Both the position numbers and the translations under genes were made by a program. Shown here in pieces: positions 54,192-63,387 of a stretch of 64,000 nt of DNA (position 1 is its first letter; every line of letters begins with the position of its first letter). This stretch comes from Terrisporobacter petrolearius. Lineage in GTDB: Bacteria; Bacillota; Clostridia; Peptostreptococcales; Peptostreptococcaceae. Below the pieces are notes generated by a model. It saw nothing but the letters and a program-made list of their open reading frames with translations, searched no databases and was not told the origin of the DNA. Location: the NCBI RefSeq assembly GCF_032598785.1, contig NZ_CP102984.1. One strand, given 5' to 3'.

Positions 54192-54292
54192 CTTTATAAT
54201 TTAAAATTTGAATTGCAAGGAAATTATTTTTTTAATAATAAAAATAGTCAAATATTAAACTACATTTCAAATAAAGGGGAGGTTTATTAGTT

Positions 54293-56305
54293 ATGAATAA
54301 TAAATATAAAAATTTATTGTCACCTTTGACAATAAAACATATGACACTTAGAAATCGTGTAATGATGTGCCCTATGGGAACTAACTATGGAGAACAAAAT
54401 GGAGAAATGAGTTTTCTTCACATAGACTACTACGAGCAAAGAGCAAAAGGTGGTACTGGACTTTTAATGGTGGAAAATGCCAGTGTTTACTCACCACAAG
54501 GTTCAAACGGAACTACTCAACTTCGCATAGACCAAGATAGTTATATAGTTAGATTATACAAACTATGTGAAAGAGTTCATAAACAAGGTGCTTGCATAGG
54601 TATACAAATAAATCATGCCGGAGCATCTGCCATGTCTTCAAGAACAAATATGCAACCAGTATCTGCATCAAATATTCCATCAAAAGATGGAGGTGAAATA
54701 CCTGTGCCATTAACTAAAGATGAAATTATATTTATAGCAAAAAAATATGGAGAAGCGGCAAAGCGTGCTCAAATGGCTGGATTTGACTGTGTAGAAATTC
54801 ATGCTGGTCACTCTTATTTAATAAGTCAATTCTTATCTCCAACAACAAATAATAGAACTGACGAATTTGGTGGTTCTATTGAAAATCGTACAAGATTTGC
54901 AAGAATGGTAATAGATGAAGTTCGTAAAAATGTTGGACCGTTCTTCCCAATATTCCTTCGTATAAGTGCAGATGAATTAGTTGAAGGTGGTAATACTTTA
55001 GATGATGTTTTAAAATATCTAGAATTTTTAAATGACGACATTGATGCATTTGACGTTTCTTGTGGATTAAATTCATCTATACAATATCAAATAGATTCTA
55101 ATTATTTCCCTGATGGATGGCGTTCATATATGGCTAAAGCTATAAAAGAAAAGTTTAAAAAACCATGTGTATCAATGGGTAATATAAGAGATCCTAAAGT
55201 TGCTGAAGAAATATTATCTCAAAATCATGCTGATATAATCGGAATGGGACGTGGATTAATTGCCGATCCTGAATGGGTAAACAAAGTTTCTACTAATAGA
55301 GAAGATGAATTACGTAAATGTATATCATGTAATATAGGCTGCGCTGGCAATAGAATAATGTTAAATAGACCAATTAGATGTACAGTCAATCCATCTGTAA
55401 ATGAAGGAGAAGATTACTTAAATGCAAAAACAAAAAAACCTTGTAACGTAGTTGTAATTGGTGGTGGAACAGCAGGTATGGAAGCTGCATGTACTGCTAG
55501 TGAAGTTGGTTGTACTACATTCTTAATAGAAAAACAAGATCACTTAGGTGGATTAGCTACTGATATTTCAAAAATTCCTGATAAAAAAAGATTAGCTGAT
55601 TTCCCAAATTATTTAATTAATAGAACAAATAAACTAAACAATTTATTTATATTCAAAAACACTGAAGCTGATATTGATTTTATAAAAAATTTAAAACCAA
55701 ATATCATTGTTAATGCAACAGGTTCTACTCCTTTACTACCTCCAATAAAAGGGTTACATGATTATGTTGATAAGGATGGAAGCAAAGTAAGCTCAATAAA
55801 CAATATGATTAAAAATATAAATGACTATCCTGAAGATTTATTAGGGAAAAATGTTATTATTATAGGCGGAGGAGCTGTTGGTCTAGATGTAATGGAATTT
55901 TTTGCAAAGAGAAATGCATCAGTTACTGTAGTTGAAAAGATGACTATTATTGGAAATGGTCTTGACCCAGTTACAAAAGCAGATACTTCTTCTACTATGA
56001 AAAAACATAATGTTAATAAACTTACAAACACTTCTCTATTAGAAGTTAAAGAAAACTCTTTCTATGTAGAATTAGAAAATGGAGAGAAGAAAGATTTATA
56101 CTTTGATTATGGATTTGTTTGTTTAGGTATGAAATCAAACAATTCTATATTTGATGAATTAAAAAATCATTTCACTGACGAAGTAGAAATATTGAATATA
56201 GGAGATAGCTTTAGAGCTAGACGTATTATTGAAGGAGTTTTTGAAGGAAGAAATATTTTAAACACTTTATCTAGATTAAATTACTTAGATTCTATTAATA
56301 TTTAA
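54293..56305 (+). CDS. Enoate-reductase-type FMN/Fe-S/FAD oxidoreductase 2
   Basis: The 670-residue protein has the same three parts as flavoenzyme 1: FMN barrel (RVMMCPMGTNYGE, QINHAGASAMSS, HAGHSYLISQFLSPTTNN, MGRGLIADPEW), the Fe-S site (CISCNIGC, later RCTVNP) and FAD/NAD domain (VVIGGGTAGMEAACTASE, IIIGGGAVGLDVMEFF). It is clearly divergent from flavoenzyme 1, so the two probably act on different intermediates. It is monocistronic under the divergent LysR gene 3 and ends at a strong terminator. Confidence 0.9.
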   Translation: MNNKYKNLLSPLTIKHMTLRNRVMMCPMGTNYGEQNGEMSFLHIDYYEQRAKGGTGLLMVENASVYSPQGSNGTTQLRIDQDSYIVRLYKLCERVHKQGACIGIQINHAGASAMSSRTNMQPVSASNIPSKDGGEIPVPLTKDEIIFIAKKYGEAAKRAQMAGFDCVEIHAGHSYLISQFLSPTTNNRTDEFGGSIENRTRFARMVIDEVRKNVGPFFPIFLRISADELVEGGNTLDDVLKYLEFLNDDIDAFDVSCGLNSSIQYQIDSNYFPDGWRSYMAKAIKEKFKKPCVSMGNIRDPKVAEEILSQNHADIIGMGRGLIADPEWVNKVSTNREDELRKCISCNIGCAGNRIMLNRPIRCTVNPSVNEGEDYLNAKTKKPCNVVVIGGGTAGMEAACTASEVGCTTFLIEKQDHLGGLATDISKIPDKKRLADFPNYLINRTNKLNNLFIFKNTEADIDFIKNLKPNIIVNATGSTPLLPPIKGLHDYVDKDGSKVSSINNMIKNINDYPEDLLGKNVIIIGGGAVGLDVMEFFAKRNASVTVVEKMTIIGNGLDPVTKADTSSTMKKHNVNKLTNTSLLEVKENSFYVELENGEKKDLYFDYGFVCLGMKSNNSIFDELKNHFTDEVEILNIGDSFRARRIIEGVFEGRNILNTLSRLNYLDSINI

Positions 56306-56442
56306 TTAGGAAAAATTATTTTTTTAATATAAAAATATTTAAATTATTGTAAATTAATTAAAATTACTATATTTTATACATATAGGTATGAATATCATAG
56401 AGAATGTCTATAGATTTGTGTAATAATTTTGTTTTGTAATTT

Positions 56443-56480
56443 ATATTACTGGAAATTCAAAATTCCAGTAATATTTTTTT
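56443..56480 (+). terminator. Terminator after flavoenzyme 2
   Basis: ATATTACTGGAA (56443-56454) pairs perfectly with 56463-56474, followed on the plus strand by T6. The distance to the stop codon is about 138 bases. Confidence 0.85.
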
Positions 56481-56583
56481 ATTTCTAAGAAATACTAATA
56501 CTAGCATTCTTTTCACAATTATTATGTGTTTAATTTAGTTGTTTATACACTAAATTTCCCATAATTTCAAAAAAATATATGAT

Positions 56584-57825
56584 TTATATTGTGTAAGAGC
56601 TAGGGATTCTATCTCCAAACCTAATTGTGAGCTGGCCTAAAGTAGACGCCCAATTAGAGTTTGGAGATGTCCATTTCTCCATAATTTTCATAGTTGATAA
56701 GTATAGTGATTTTCTCAATGACTCATCTGTTGGAAATACAGTTCTTACTTTAGTATACTTTCTTAATTGTCTATTAAATCCTTCAAGTGCATTTGTTGTA
56801 TAAATAATCTTTCTTATTTCATGTGGATACGCAAAATATGTACTTAAGTTATTCCAATTGTTGTACCATGAATCTATTACAACTGAGTATTTTGAGTACC
56901 ATTTTTCTCTAAGCATTTCTAAATTTTCAACTGCTGTCTCTTCAGTAAATGCTCTATAAACATTTTTCAAATCTTTCATAAATTCCTTTTGATCTTTAGA
57001 CGCTATATATTTAAGTGAATTTCTAATTTGATGAACTATACATGTTTGTATATTAACATCAGGAAATACTGTTTTTATTGCTTCAGGAAGACCTTTTAAC
57101 CCATCCATACATGCAATTAGAATATCGTTAACGCCTCTATTTTTAAGGTCATTACATACTGATAACCAGAACTTAGCTCCCTCAGATTCTCCAATCCAAA
57201 TACCTAATATATCTTTTTTACCACTCATATTTAATGACATGCATATATATGCAGCCTTAGAAACTATCTTGTTATCATCTCTTACTTTAAAATGCATAGC
57301 ATCCATATATACAATAGGGTATATTTCTTCGAGTTCTCTACTTTGCCATTGGGCGGCAGCCTCTACAACTTTATCTGTTATCTTAGAAATCATAGAAGGA
57401 GAAACATCTATACCATAAAGTTCTTCCATCTCAGATTGAATATCTCTAACACTCATGCCACATGCATAAAGTCCTATTATTTTCTTATCTAGTTCGTTGC
57501 AAACAGTTTCATATTTTTTAATAACCTTCGGTTCGAATTGAGAGTTTCTATCCCTTGGGATATCTAATCCAACCTCACCAAAACTGCTATCAATAGTTTT
57601 AGAACTATACCCATTTCTATAATTGGGAGACTGTTCATTACTTCTTTCATACTTTTCTCTACCTATATGTTCATCCATTTCGGCTTCTAATAGTTGCTGT
57701 ATCACGTCTTTGAATAACTTTTGCATTAGTCCATTTTTACCAACCACATCTTCCATAGTTTTACACTTTTTAACTTCAACTTGATAGTCTATATCTGGAA
57801 TAATTATTTCTTTTTTATTTTTCAT
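56584..57825 (-). CDS. IS256-family transposase, second copy type
   Basis: The 413-residue protein has the mutator-type DDE core: MDAMHFKVRD, CMDGLKGLPEAIK, CIVHQIRNSLKYI and YTTNALEGFNRQLRK. It differs from the transposase at 22484-23707 in most positions, so this is a separate IS type. The right end lies near 57930. The left end next to 56570 is not clear, and no target duplication was found, so the element may be truncated or old. Confidence 0.92.
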   Translation of the reverse strand: MKNKKEIIIPDIDYQVEVKKCKTMEDVVGKNGLMQKLFKDVIQQLLEAEMDEHIGREKYERSNEQSPNYRNGYSSKTIDSSFGEVGLDIPRDRNSQFEPKVIKKYETVCNELDKKIIGLYACGMSVRDIQSEMEELYGIDVSPSMISKITDKVVEAAAQWQSRELEEIYPIVYMDAMHFKVRDDNKIVSKAAYICMSLNMSGKKDILGIWIGESEGAKFWLSVCNDLKNRGVNDILIACMDGLKGLPEAIKTVFPDVNIQTCIVHQIRNSLKYIASKDQKEFMKDLKNVYRAFTEETAVENLEMLREKWYSKYSVVIDSWYNNWNNLSTYFAYPHEIRKIIYTTNALEGFNRQLRKYTKVRTVFPTDESLRKSLYLSTMKIMEKWTSPNSNWASTLGQLTIRFGDRIPSSYTI

Positions 57826-57889
57826 TTTAATACCTCCAAAAGTTTAATATGAATATTATTCCAAACTTACCAATTTTACATACAAAAAA

Positions 57890-57930
57890 GACTGTAGGTA
57901 AGTTTGTTTTACACAAATCTACCTACAGTC
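57890..57930 (-). repeat. Hairpin at the outer end of the second IS256-type element
   Basis: GACTGTAGGTA (57890-57900) pairs perfectly with 57920-57930, and on the minus strand T6 follows. The right terminal repeat with TTTGTGTAAAA is inside the loop. It would act as a terminator for transcripts entering from the pilin genes and could protect the transposase from outside transcription. Confidence 0.6.
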
Positions 57931-58009
57931 CCATATCATATCTTTAAAATTTGTTTTTTGTTATGTGTTGTTAAAAAAATGTTTATTTATGTGTGTATGT
58001 AAACGGAAG

Positions 58010-58034
58010 AATAGGACGATTATATCGTCCTATT
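58010..58034 (-). terminator. Terminator-like hairpin after the pseudopilin operon
   Basis: AATAGGACGA (58010-58019) pairs perfectly with 58025-58034. It lies 7 bases beyond the last pseudopilin stop; the T-tract is short. Confidence 0.65.
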
Positions 58035-58040
58035 TTACGT

Positions 58041-58562
58041 TTAAAAATCTTTTATATAAGATTTGAAATTCGTTTCATATTTTTCATCATTTTTACTTAA
58101 ATTAAGTTTAACAGATACCTTGTTATTTTCTATCATTACAGACATAAAATCAACATAGTCACCTATTTCATAACCTCCAGTTTCACTGTTTCCGCTATTA
58201 TTTAATGTATTTATAAACAGTTTTTTATTGCTCTTATAACTTACTTCCTTGTCTTTTGCATTTCTATATTGATTTTTATATTTACACTTTATTGAATTAA
58301 TTTTTATATAAGATGAAGTATCACCTCTTATGGTATTTCCATTCAAATCGCGTATACTTATAATCTCATCACTATTTTCTATAACTTTATTAATTTGGTA
58401 ACACATTTCTTCACCTTGTTCATATAATTCTACATTGTCTTCAATAGTTTTTTTATATCTATTGCTAAAAAATAAAAAGGAATATAAGCTTAAGGAAATA
58501 GTTACTATTATAAATAAGGATATTATACTTTCTAAAAGTAAGTAGCCTTTTCTAATTTTCAT
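58041..58562 (-). CDS. Minor pseudopilin (prepilin-type N-terminus), PilW/PilV-like
   Basis: ATG 58562 with GAGGG upstream gives 173 residues. The leader MKIRKG is followed by YLLLESIISLFIIVTISLSLYSF, the prepilin peptidase site with Glu at +5 and one hydrophobic helix. The remainder is soluble and lacks cysteine pairs. It overlaps the gene upstream by 11 bases. It is expected to be part of a type IV pilus or pseudopilus tip; the assembly genes are not in this window. Confidence 0.82.
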   Translation of the reverse strand: MKIRKGYLLLESIISLFIIVTISLSLYSFLFFSNRYKKTIEDNVELYEQGEEMCYQINKVIENSDEIISIRDLNGNTIRGDTSSYIKINSIKCKYKNQYRNAKDKEVSYKSNKKLFINTLNNSGNSETGGYEIGDYVDFMSVMIENNKVSVKLNLSKNDEKYETNFKSYIKDF

Positions 58563-59003
58563 ATATTCCCTCTTTGTATAGCACTCTTCCACTTACCGGT
58601 ACTATTGTAATATATTTATAATTATCCTCTTTATTAATACTTATGGTTCCACCACCATTTTTATATAGGCCACTAGTATAAAAGGATATTAATGAATTAT
58701 TCTGGCCTATGGGAAAATTTAATTTTGCATTCTTAGGTAAATGCACTCTTTTGTCTTCTTTTTTATTTTTATGTAAAACGTAAGACCATTTGTTATTTTC
58801 ATTTAAAAACCTAATATAAACATTTTGATTATTTAACATATTTTCTCTTCTTACATAACGTATATCTGAACATAATTCTCTTGCAAAAAACTCTATTTTA
58901 TAATTATCACCTTCGTATTTCATAAAACAAATACTAGATAAGATGACTATTATACTTATTGTTATTATAAGCTCAAGTGTGCTCACATTCCTTCTCGCTT
59001 CAT
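58552..59003 (-). pseudogene. Minor pseudopilin (GspH-like) with frameshifted leader peptide
   Basis: The ATG at 59003 has an ideal GAGGAG site overlapping the previous stop and begins MKREGM, a class III prepilin leader, but then meets TGA. Two bases earlier the frame goes on as STLELIITISIIVILSSICF to the stop at 58552. The 452 nt is 150 codons plus two bases. A duplicated TG near 58984-58987 would explain this, since GGA-ATG-AGC would give MKREG-MSTLEL with Glu at +5. Alternatively translation starts at GTG 58986 without a leader, giving 144 residues that could not be processed. The rest of the protein looks intact. Confidence 0.7.
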
Positions 59004-59006
59004 ATA

Positions 59007-59606
59007 TTATTTCTCCTCGTAATTGTAAAACGTAATTAAATCACCTTCATTTATTTTAGTAACTTCATCCTCAGTATTTTCAATATTAATTTCTATGTTT
59101 GAATCTTCTTGTTTCTTAATATCTGATTCTTCTAATTTTTTCTCTGTTTTTGTGAACCAAGGATTTTTAATTTTAACGCTTATTAAAGCGTATTTATCAT
59201 GATTATTAATTTTACTTTTTGTTGAAATTTTATAATGAATATATTCTTTTGTAGACAAACTATTATCAAAATCCATATCTATAATTCTATTTGTAGTCCC
59301 TGTATTTTCGATTTTTTTTACTTTATTTATAAATATGGCGCTATTATTTTTAGTTAAATAATTATAAAATTCATCTTCTATTTCTGTGTTTTCCACAGTA
59401 TATTTAACTTCTTTAAGCATATTACTATAAATAAGTTCAATAACTCCAAGATTCTCTTCCTTAAGCTTTTCCGTTTTATATTCTAACTCACTAATTCTGT
59501 TATTACTTAAAATCAAACTAGAACATGTAATACAAATCAAGCTAATTATTGTAAATGTAATAACTGACATAATTAAAATTGAACCTTTACTCTTTTTTTG
59601 TAACAT
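59007..59606 (-). CDS. PilX-like minor pilin component
   Basis: The 199-residue protein starts MLQKKSKGSILIMSVITFTI, a short basic leader, glycine and hydrophobic helix without Glu at +5, typical of PilX/GspK-type components. The rest is charged and rich in Asn, Lys and Glu, with no family I can name. It overlaps the upstream pseudopilin by 20 bases and lies in the middle of the operon. Confidence 0.65.
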   Translation of the reverse strand: MLQKKSKGSILIMSVITFTIISLICITCSSLILSNNRISELEYKTEKLKEENLGVIELIYSNMLKEVKYTVENTEIEDEFYNYLTKNNSAIFINKVKKIENTGTTNRIIDMDFDNSLSTKEYIHYKISTKSKINNHDKYALISVKIKNPWFTKTEKKLEESDIKKQEDSNIEINIENTEDEVTKINEGDLITFYNYEEK

Positions 59607-59946
59607 AAGTATTAAGTTCCATTTCTCTATTATTATCTGATACTTTAACTCTTAAATCATAACAATTATAATAACTAATTGGAGTAACTAAAGTTTTCAC
59701 TTTGAAATTGTTAACCATTTGCACTTTATCATATCCGTCTTTACCCCTACTCTTTTTTATTTTATTTCTTTCATCTTCTATTTGTTCCTTAGCTATGTAT
59801 AACATCTGTCTATTGTGATTATTTTTCTTAAGTAAAACAATATTATTATGCAATGTTGATGTAATTATAAATACTATCATACTAACAATAAATAAGCTTA
59901 TTACACATTCTAAAGTTGCGAATCCTTTTCTTTTTATCCTCATCAT
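59587..59946 (-). CDS. Minor pseudopilin (prepilin-type N-terminus)
   Basis: The 119-residue protein has MMRIKRKGFATLECVISLFIVSM, with cleavage expected after KRKG and Glu at +5, then a helix. It is the first pseudopilin of a four-gene run on the minus strand. Either ATG 59946 or 59943 could be used. It starts 14 bases after the aroE stop, so it may share the transcript. Confidence 0.8.
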   Translation of the reverse strand: MMRIKRKGFATLECVISLFIVSMIVFIITSTLHNNIVLLKKNNHNRQMLYIAKEQIEDERNKIKKSRGKDGYDKVQMVNNFKVKTLVTPISYYNCYDLRVKVSDNNREMELNTYVTKKE

Positions 59947-59959
59947 CCTTTCTAAATTT

Positions 59960-60814
59960 TTACTTTAGTGAATTGAAATATACATTCTTTATTTCTTCAA
60001 AGTCATCTCCACTCGTTTTTATATTTTCCCATATTTCATAAGCTAACAATCCTTGATTAATTAACATATTGATTCCATAAACAACATTTAAATTATTGTT
60101 CTTTGCCCAAGATAATAATGCCGTTTCATGAGGCTTATATACAATATCACAAACTAGTAAATTTTTATGTGGCTTTATATTAACATCTATTGGACAGTCC
60201 TTAGATCCCATTCCTATAGGCGTAGTATTGATCAAAATATCAAAGTTTTTTAAATCATTTTCTTGTACTGGATTTATGTCATAGTTGGCCTTTGACAAGA
60301 AATTACTATTAATTAAATTACAAATATTCTTCGCATTTTCTTCACTTCTATTTCTAAGTTCGATGTAAGAAACTTCTTTGTTAGCCAATTCTACTGCTAT
60401 ACTTCTACAAGCTCCTCCAGCTCCTAAGATAATTATTTTTTTATTTTTTAAATCATAGCCTTCATCTGTTAAAGATTTTATAAATCCTCTGCCGTCTGTG
60501 TTATAGCCTACTAACTCATTATTTATATTTTTTATTGTGTTTACAGCTCCAATAAGTAGCGCATTTTTGTCTACTTTATCTAGGTATGGGATTATTTCTA
60601 CTTTATAAGGAATTGTCACATTGCAACCTTTCATATTAAAAGTTTTTATACTTTGGGCTGCATGTTCTAAGTTATTTTTCTCTATTTCAAAACACATATA
60701 AATATTATTTTTTTTATATTTTTGTGATAAGTAATTATGTATGTTTGGTGAAAAGCTTTGACTTACTGGTTGTCCAAAAAGACCTATTAATTTTGTGTTA
60801 GAATTTATATTCAT
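59960..60814 (-). CDS. aroE: Shikimate dehydrogenase, biosynthetic type
   Basis: The 284-residue protein has the standard AroE pattern: LFGQPVSQSFSPNIHN, GCNVTIPYKVEIIPYLD with catalytic lysine, YNTDGRGFIKSL with the Asn kept, GAGGACRSIAVELA and YGINMLINQGLLAYEIW. It reduces 3-dehydroshikimate to shikimate for aromatic amino-acid synthesis. It contrasts with the two island paralogues, which have Ile at the NTDG Asn. AAAGGAG precedes ATG 60814. Confidence 0.92.
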   Translation of the reverse strand: MNINSNTKLIGLFGQPVSQSFSPNIHNYLSQKYKKNNIYMCFEIEKNNLEHAAQSIKTFNMKGCNVTIPYKVEIIPYLDKVDKNALLIGAVNTIKNINNELVGYNTDGRGFIKSLTDEGYDLKNKKIIILGAGGACRSIAVELANKEVSYIELRNRSEENAKNICNLINSNFLSKANYDINPVQENDLKNFDILINTTPIGMGSKDCPIDVNIKPHKNLLVCDIVYKPHETALLSWAKNNNLNVVYGINMLINQGLLAYEIWENIKTSGDDFEEIKNVYFNSLK

Positions 60815-60873
60815 AGTAGCTCCTTTATTATGTTTATTATCATATCTTTAGTAATTTATACTTCTTATTTTAA

Positions 60874-63363
60874 TTATAAATCACATATTTTCTTATATTC
60901 ATTATAGATAAAGTTTTCATCAATTACTTTAATAGTTTTTTCATTATCGTTAATATTCTTTTCAATATTAAGTTCCATTTCAATTAATATACAATCGTCC
61001 TTATTCGTTTTCATGTCTACTTTTCCCTTATACTTGTTTACTATTAACTTTGCAATAGACATACTTAAATTAAGAATTTTTTCCTCATAATTATCAAGAT
61101 ATTGCTCATAGTTATATCTCTTGAAATTTTCTATTGTAATTATTACTTTATCTACCTTAGTTTTTATATTAAAATCAATTGTACTTTTTATCCTAGAATT
61201 TTTTACTACTACAGATAATAAGGTAAGAATAGCTTTAGTCATATCATCTGGATCTAATTTCGTATATATTTCTTCTTCATCTGTATCAAACACTATATTA
61301 ATATTTTTATAATCAGTATACTTATTTAACTGAGTAACTATATCTTCACACAAAGATACAATATCGTAAATTTCATTACTTTCATTACGGTTATCTTCTT
61401 CTAACTTAGATAATTCCATAATCTTATTAATAAGTGTGATTAAAACTTCCACATGTTTTTTCATAACTGATATAGAATTGGCAAACTCTCCATCAGGCTC
61501 TCTCTTAATAATATCTTTACAATTTCTTTCTATAAATTGATTACTACTATGAAGTAAGTTAGCCGGTGTTAACAGTTCGTGTGACATATTTATAAAGAAA
61601 TCATCCTTATCCTTATTAATAATTTCACTCTCTAAAATTTCTTTTTTCATTGATTCTACTTTGATTTCTTCTGTAATATCTCTAATTATTAATACCATTT
61701 TAGTAGATTTATTAATATTAATAAGTACCACACTACTTTCAATATTTATTAACCCCCCATATCCATCCTTTAGGGTTTTTCTTATATATTTAATATTCTC
61801 ATTTATATTACCCGAACTAATCGCTATGTCATTATATATTTCATCCAAGTCCATATTTTCTATATCTTGAATTTTAAATAATTCAAAGAATGTATCATTT
61901 GCATACTCAAACTCTTTGCTTTCATAATCTAGTACACAAATTGCCTCTGGTATAGTGTCTATTAAAGTTTTATATTGATTTGTACTCATCTCTAATTTAT
62001 TAAGTAGCTTTTTATAATTAGAGATATCTTTTATTTCAATTAAGCTAATTTCCTCATTATCTTCGATAAATTTTATTCTGTCTATAAATAACGAAATTTC
62101 TTTACTTTCATCATCAATATAATTTATTTCACCTTTTGTAGCGCTATTAAGAATAATGTTTTTTATATCACTATTATCTAAGTCTATATCTAATTTATTA
62201 TTATTATAAATTATCTCTTTGTTTTTCTCTAATATTATAGAGTATGGTATATTTTCAACTATTTTTTTATATTTCACATCATTTTCTTGTATTTTCAATG
62301 CCATTTTCTTTTCATATGTTATATCAGATAATATACAAATCACTTTTGAAGATTCATATTCATCATATAATGAAAATACACATTCAAAAATCCTACCATC
62401 TTTTATTGTTACTTCTGTAATTACACTTTCACTATAATACCTTGAATCTTCTATACTTTTTAAAAATTTTTCTTTTTCTATCATATTGTCATTTAAAAAG
62501 TCATCCAGTTTAATTGCTGTATGGTAATCCTTATATGAGTTAAACATAGTTTTAAAAACAACATCATTATTAATTATGTAGTTATCTTCATCAATTAATA
62601 GAGCACTTTTCTTAAACTGCCCCAGAAGAATATGAAGATTCTTCTCTTTTAAATCATAGTCTTCTTGTAGTATTTTATTAACCATTCTATAATTATTTAA
62701 TCTTTCATCATATAATTTCATATTTATAGCACTTCTATTTAAACTACTTTCTGTTTTAGAATATTTAATATTAGGCTGCTCAATATAAATTATGTAAGTC
62801 TTAAAGAATATAAGTAAAACAATTAATAAATCTAGAATTATATTGCTATATATAAGCCAGTTAATAACATGACTTTGAAGTACTAAAATAAAATTAATAA
62901 TATAATATAAGGAAATAGTTTGTATTACCTTAGGATATTTACTATAAAACACGTATATATTTCCTATAATAAGACTTATAATCATAAAATTATTTAAGTT
63001 AGCATATACATTATTAAGACTTAAATAAAATGAAAATATACAAGTTCCATAATTTATTAAAAAAATAATTTTTCCATATAAACTAAACTTTTCATCATCA
63101 GATATAAGATAAAACAGTATTAATAGTATTATATCTCCTACCAGAAACATATAAAATAAATTATAATCATTAGCAATTATAGTATTTGTTGCTATTTTTT
63201 TTAAATAATAGCATATTTTCATTGTTAGAATTGTACCTATTAATACTAATTGAATTATATTTTTATTACTTTTTCTAGTACCTATACTAGATAAAATAAT
63301 AAAAAAAACACATAAGAATAAAGAAATCGTTAGTGTATTCAAATTTACAATAAAACCATTCAT
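60874..63363 (-). CDS. Membrane PAS sensor histidine kinase with degenerate ATPase domain
   Basis: The 829-residue protein has six to seven helices up to about residue 195. It then has PAS-like repeats (about 240-350, 360-455, 460-575) and a DHp helix with FFINMSHELLTPANLLHSSNQF near 590. After this the region expected to bind ATP keeps only AILTLLSVVVKNSR and ILNLSMSIAKLIVNKYKG. The N-box Asn, the DxGxG and GxGxG boxes are missing, so it probably cannot phosphorylate by itself. It may act as a phosphatase, scaffold or partner of the kinase just upstream. Its start is behind a G8 run. Confidence 0.82.
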   Translation of the reverse strand: MNGFIVNLNTLTISLFLCVFFIILSSIGTRKSNKNIIQLVLIGTILTMKICYYLKKIATNTIIANDYNLFYMFLVGDIILLILFYLISDDEKFSLYGKIIFLINYGTCIFSFYLSLNNVYANLNNFMIISLIIGNIYVFYSKYPKVIQTISLYYIINFILVLQSHVINWLIYSNIILDLLIVLLIFFKTYIIYIEQPNIKYSKTESSLNRSAINMKLYDERLNNYRMVNKILQEDYDLKEKNLHILLGQFKKSALLIDEDNYIINNDVVFKTMFNSYKDYHTAIKLDDFLNDNMIEKEKFLKSIEDSRYYSESVITEVTIKDGRIFECVFSLYDEYESSKVICILSDITYEKKMALKIQENDVKYKKIVENIPYSIILEKNKEIIYNNNKLDIDLDNSDIKNIILNSATKGEINYIDDESKEISLFIDRIKFIEDNEEISLIEIKDISNYKKLLNKLEMSTNQYKTLIDTIPEAICVLDYESKEFEYANDTFFELFKIQDIENMDLDEIYNDIAISSGNINENIKYIRKTLKDGYGGLINIESSVVLININKSTKMVLIIRDITEEIKVESMKKEILESEIINKDKDDFFINMSHELLTPANLLHSSNQFIERNCKDIIKREPDGEFANSISVMKKHVEVLITLINKIMELSKLEEDNRNESNEIYDIVSLCEDIVTQLNKYTDYKNINIVFDTDEEEIYTKLDPDDMTKAILTLLSVVVKNSRIKSTIDFNIKTKVDKVIITIENFKRYNYEQYLDNYEEKILNLSMSIAKLIVNKYKGKVDMKTNKDDCILIEMELNIEKNINDNEKTIKVIDENFIYNEYKKICDL

Positions 63364-63387
63364 TACTCCCCCCCCTATTTTTAAGCC

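Noticed and set aside
45545..56305. Quinate island as aerobic protocatechuate pathway
   Set aside because: No protocatechuate dioxygenase or ring-cleavage gene is present and the host looks strictly anaerobic.
56540..56583. Left terminal repeat and target duplication of the second IS256-type element
   Set aside because: Only TTACACAA is shared with the right end, and CCCATA on both sides is too short to be accepted as duplication.
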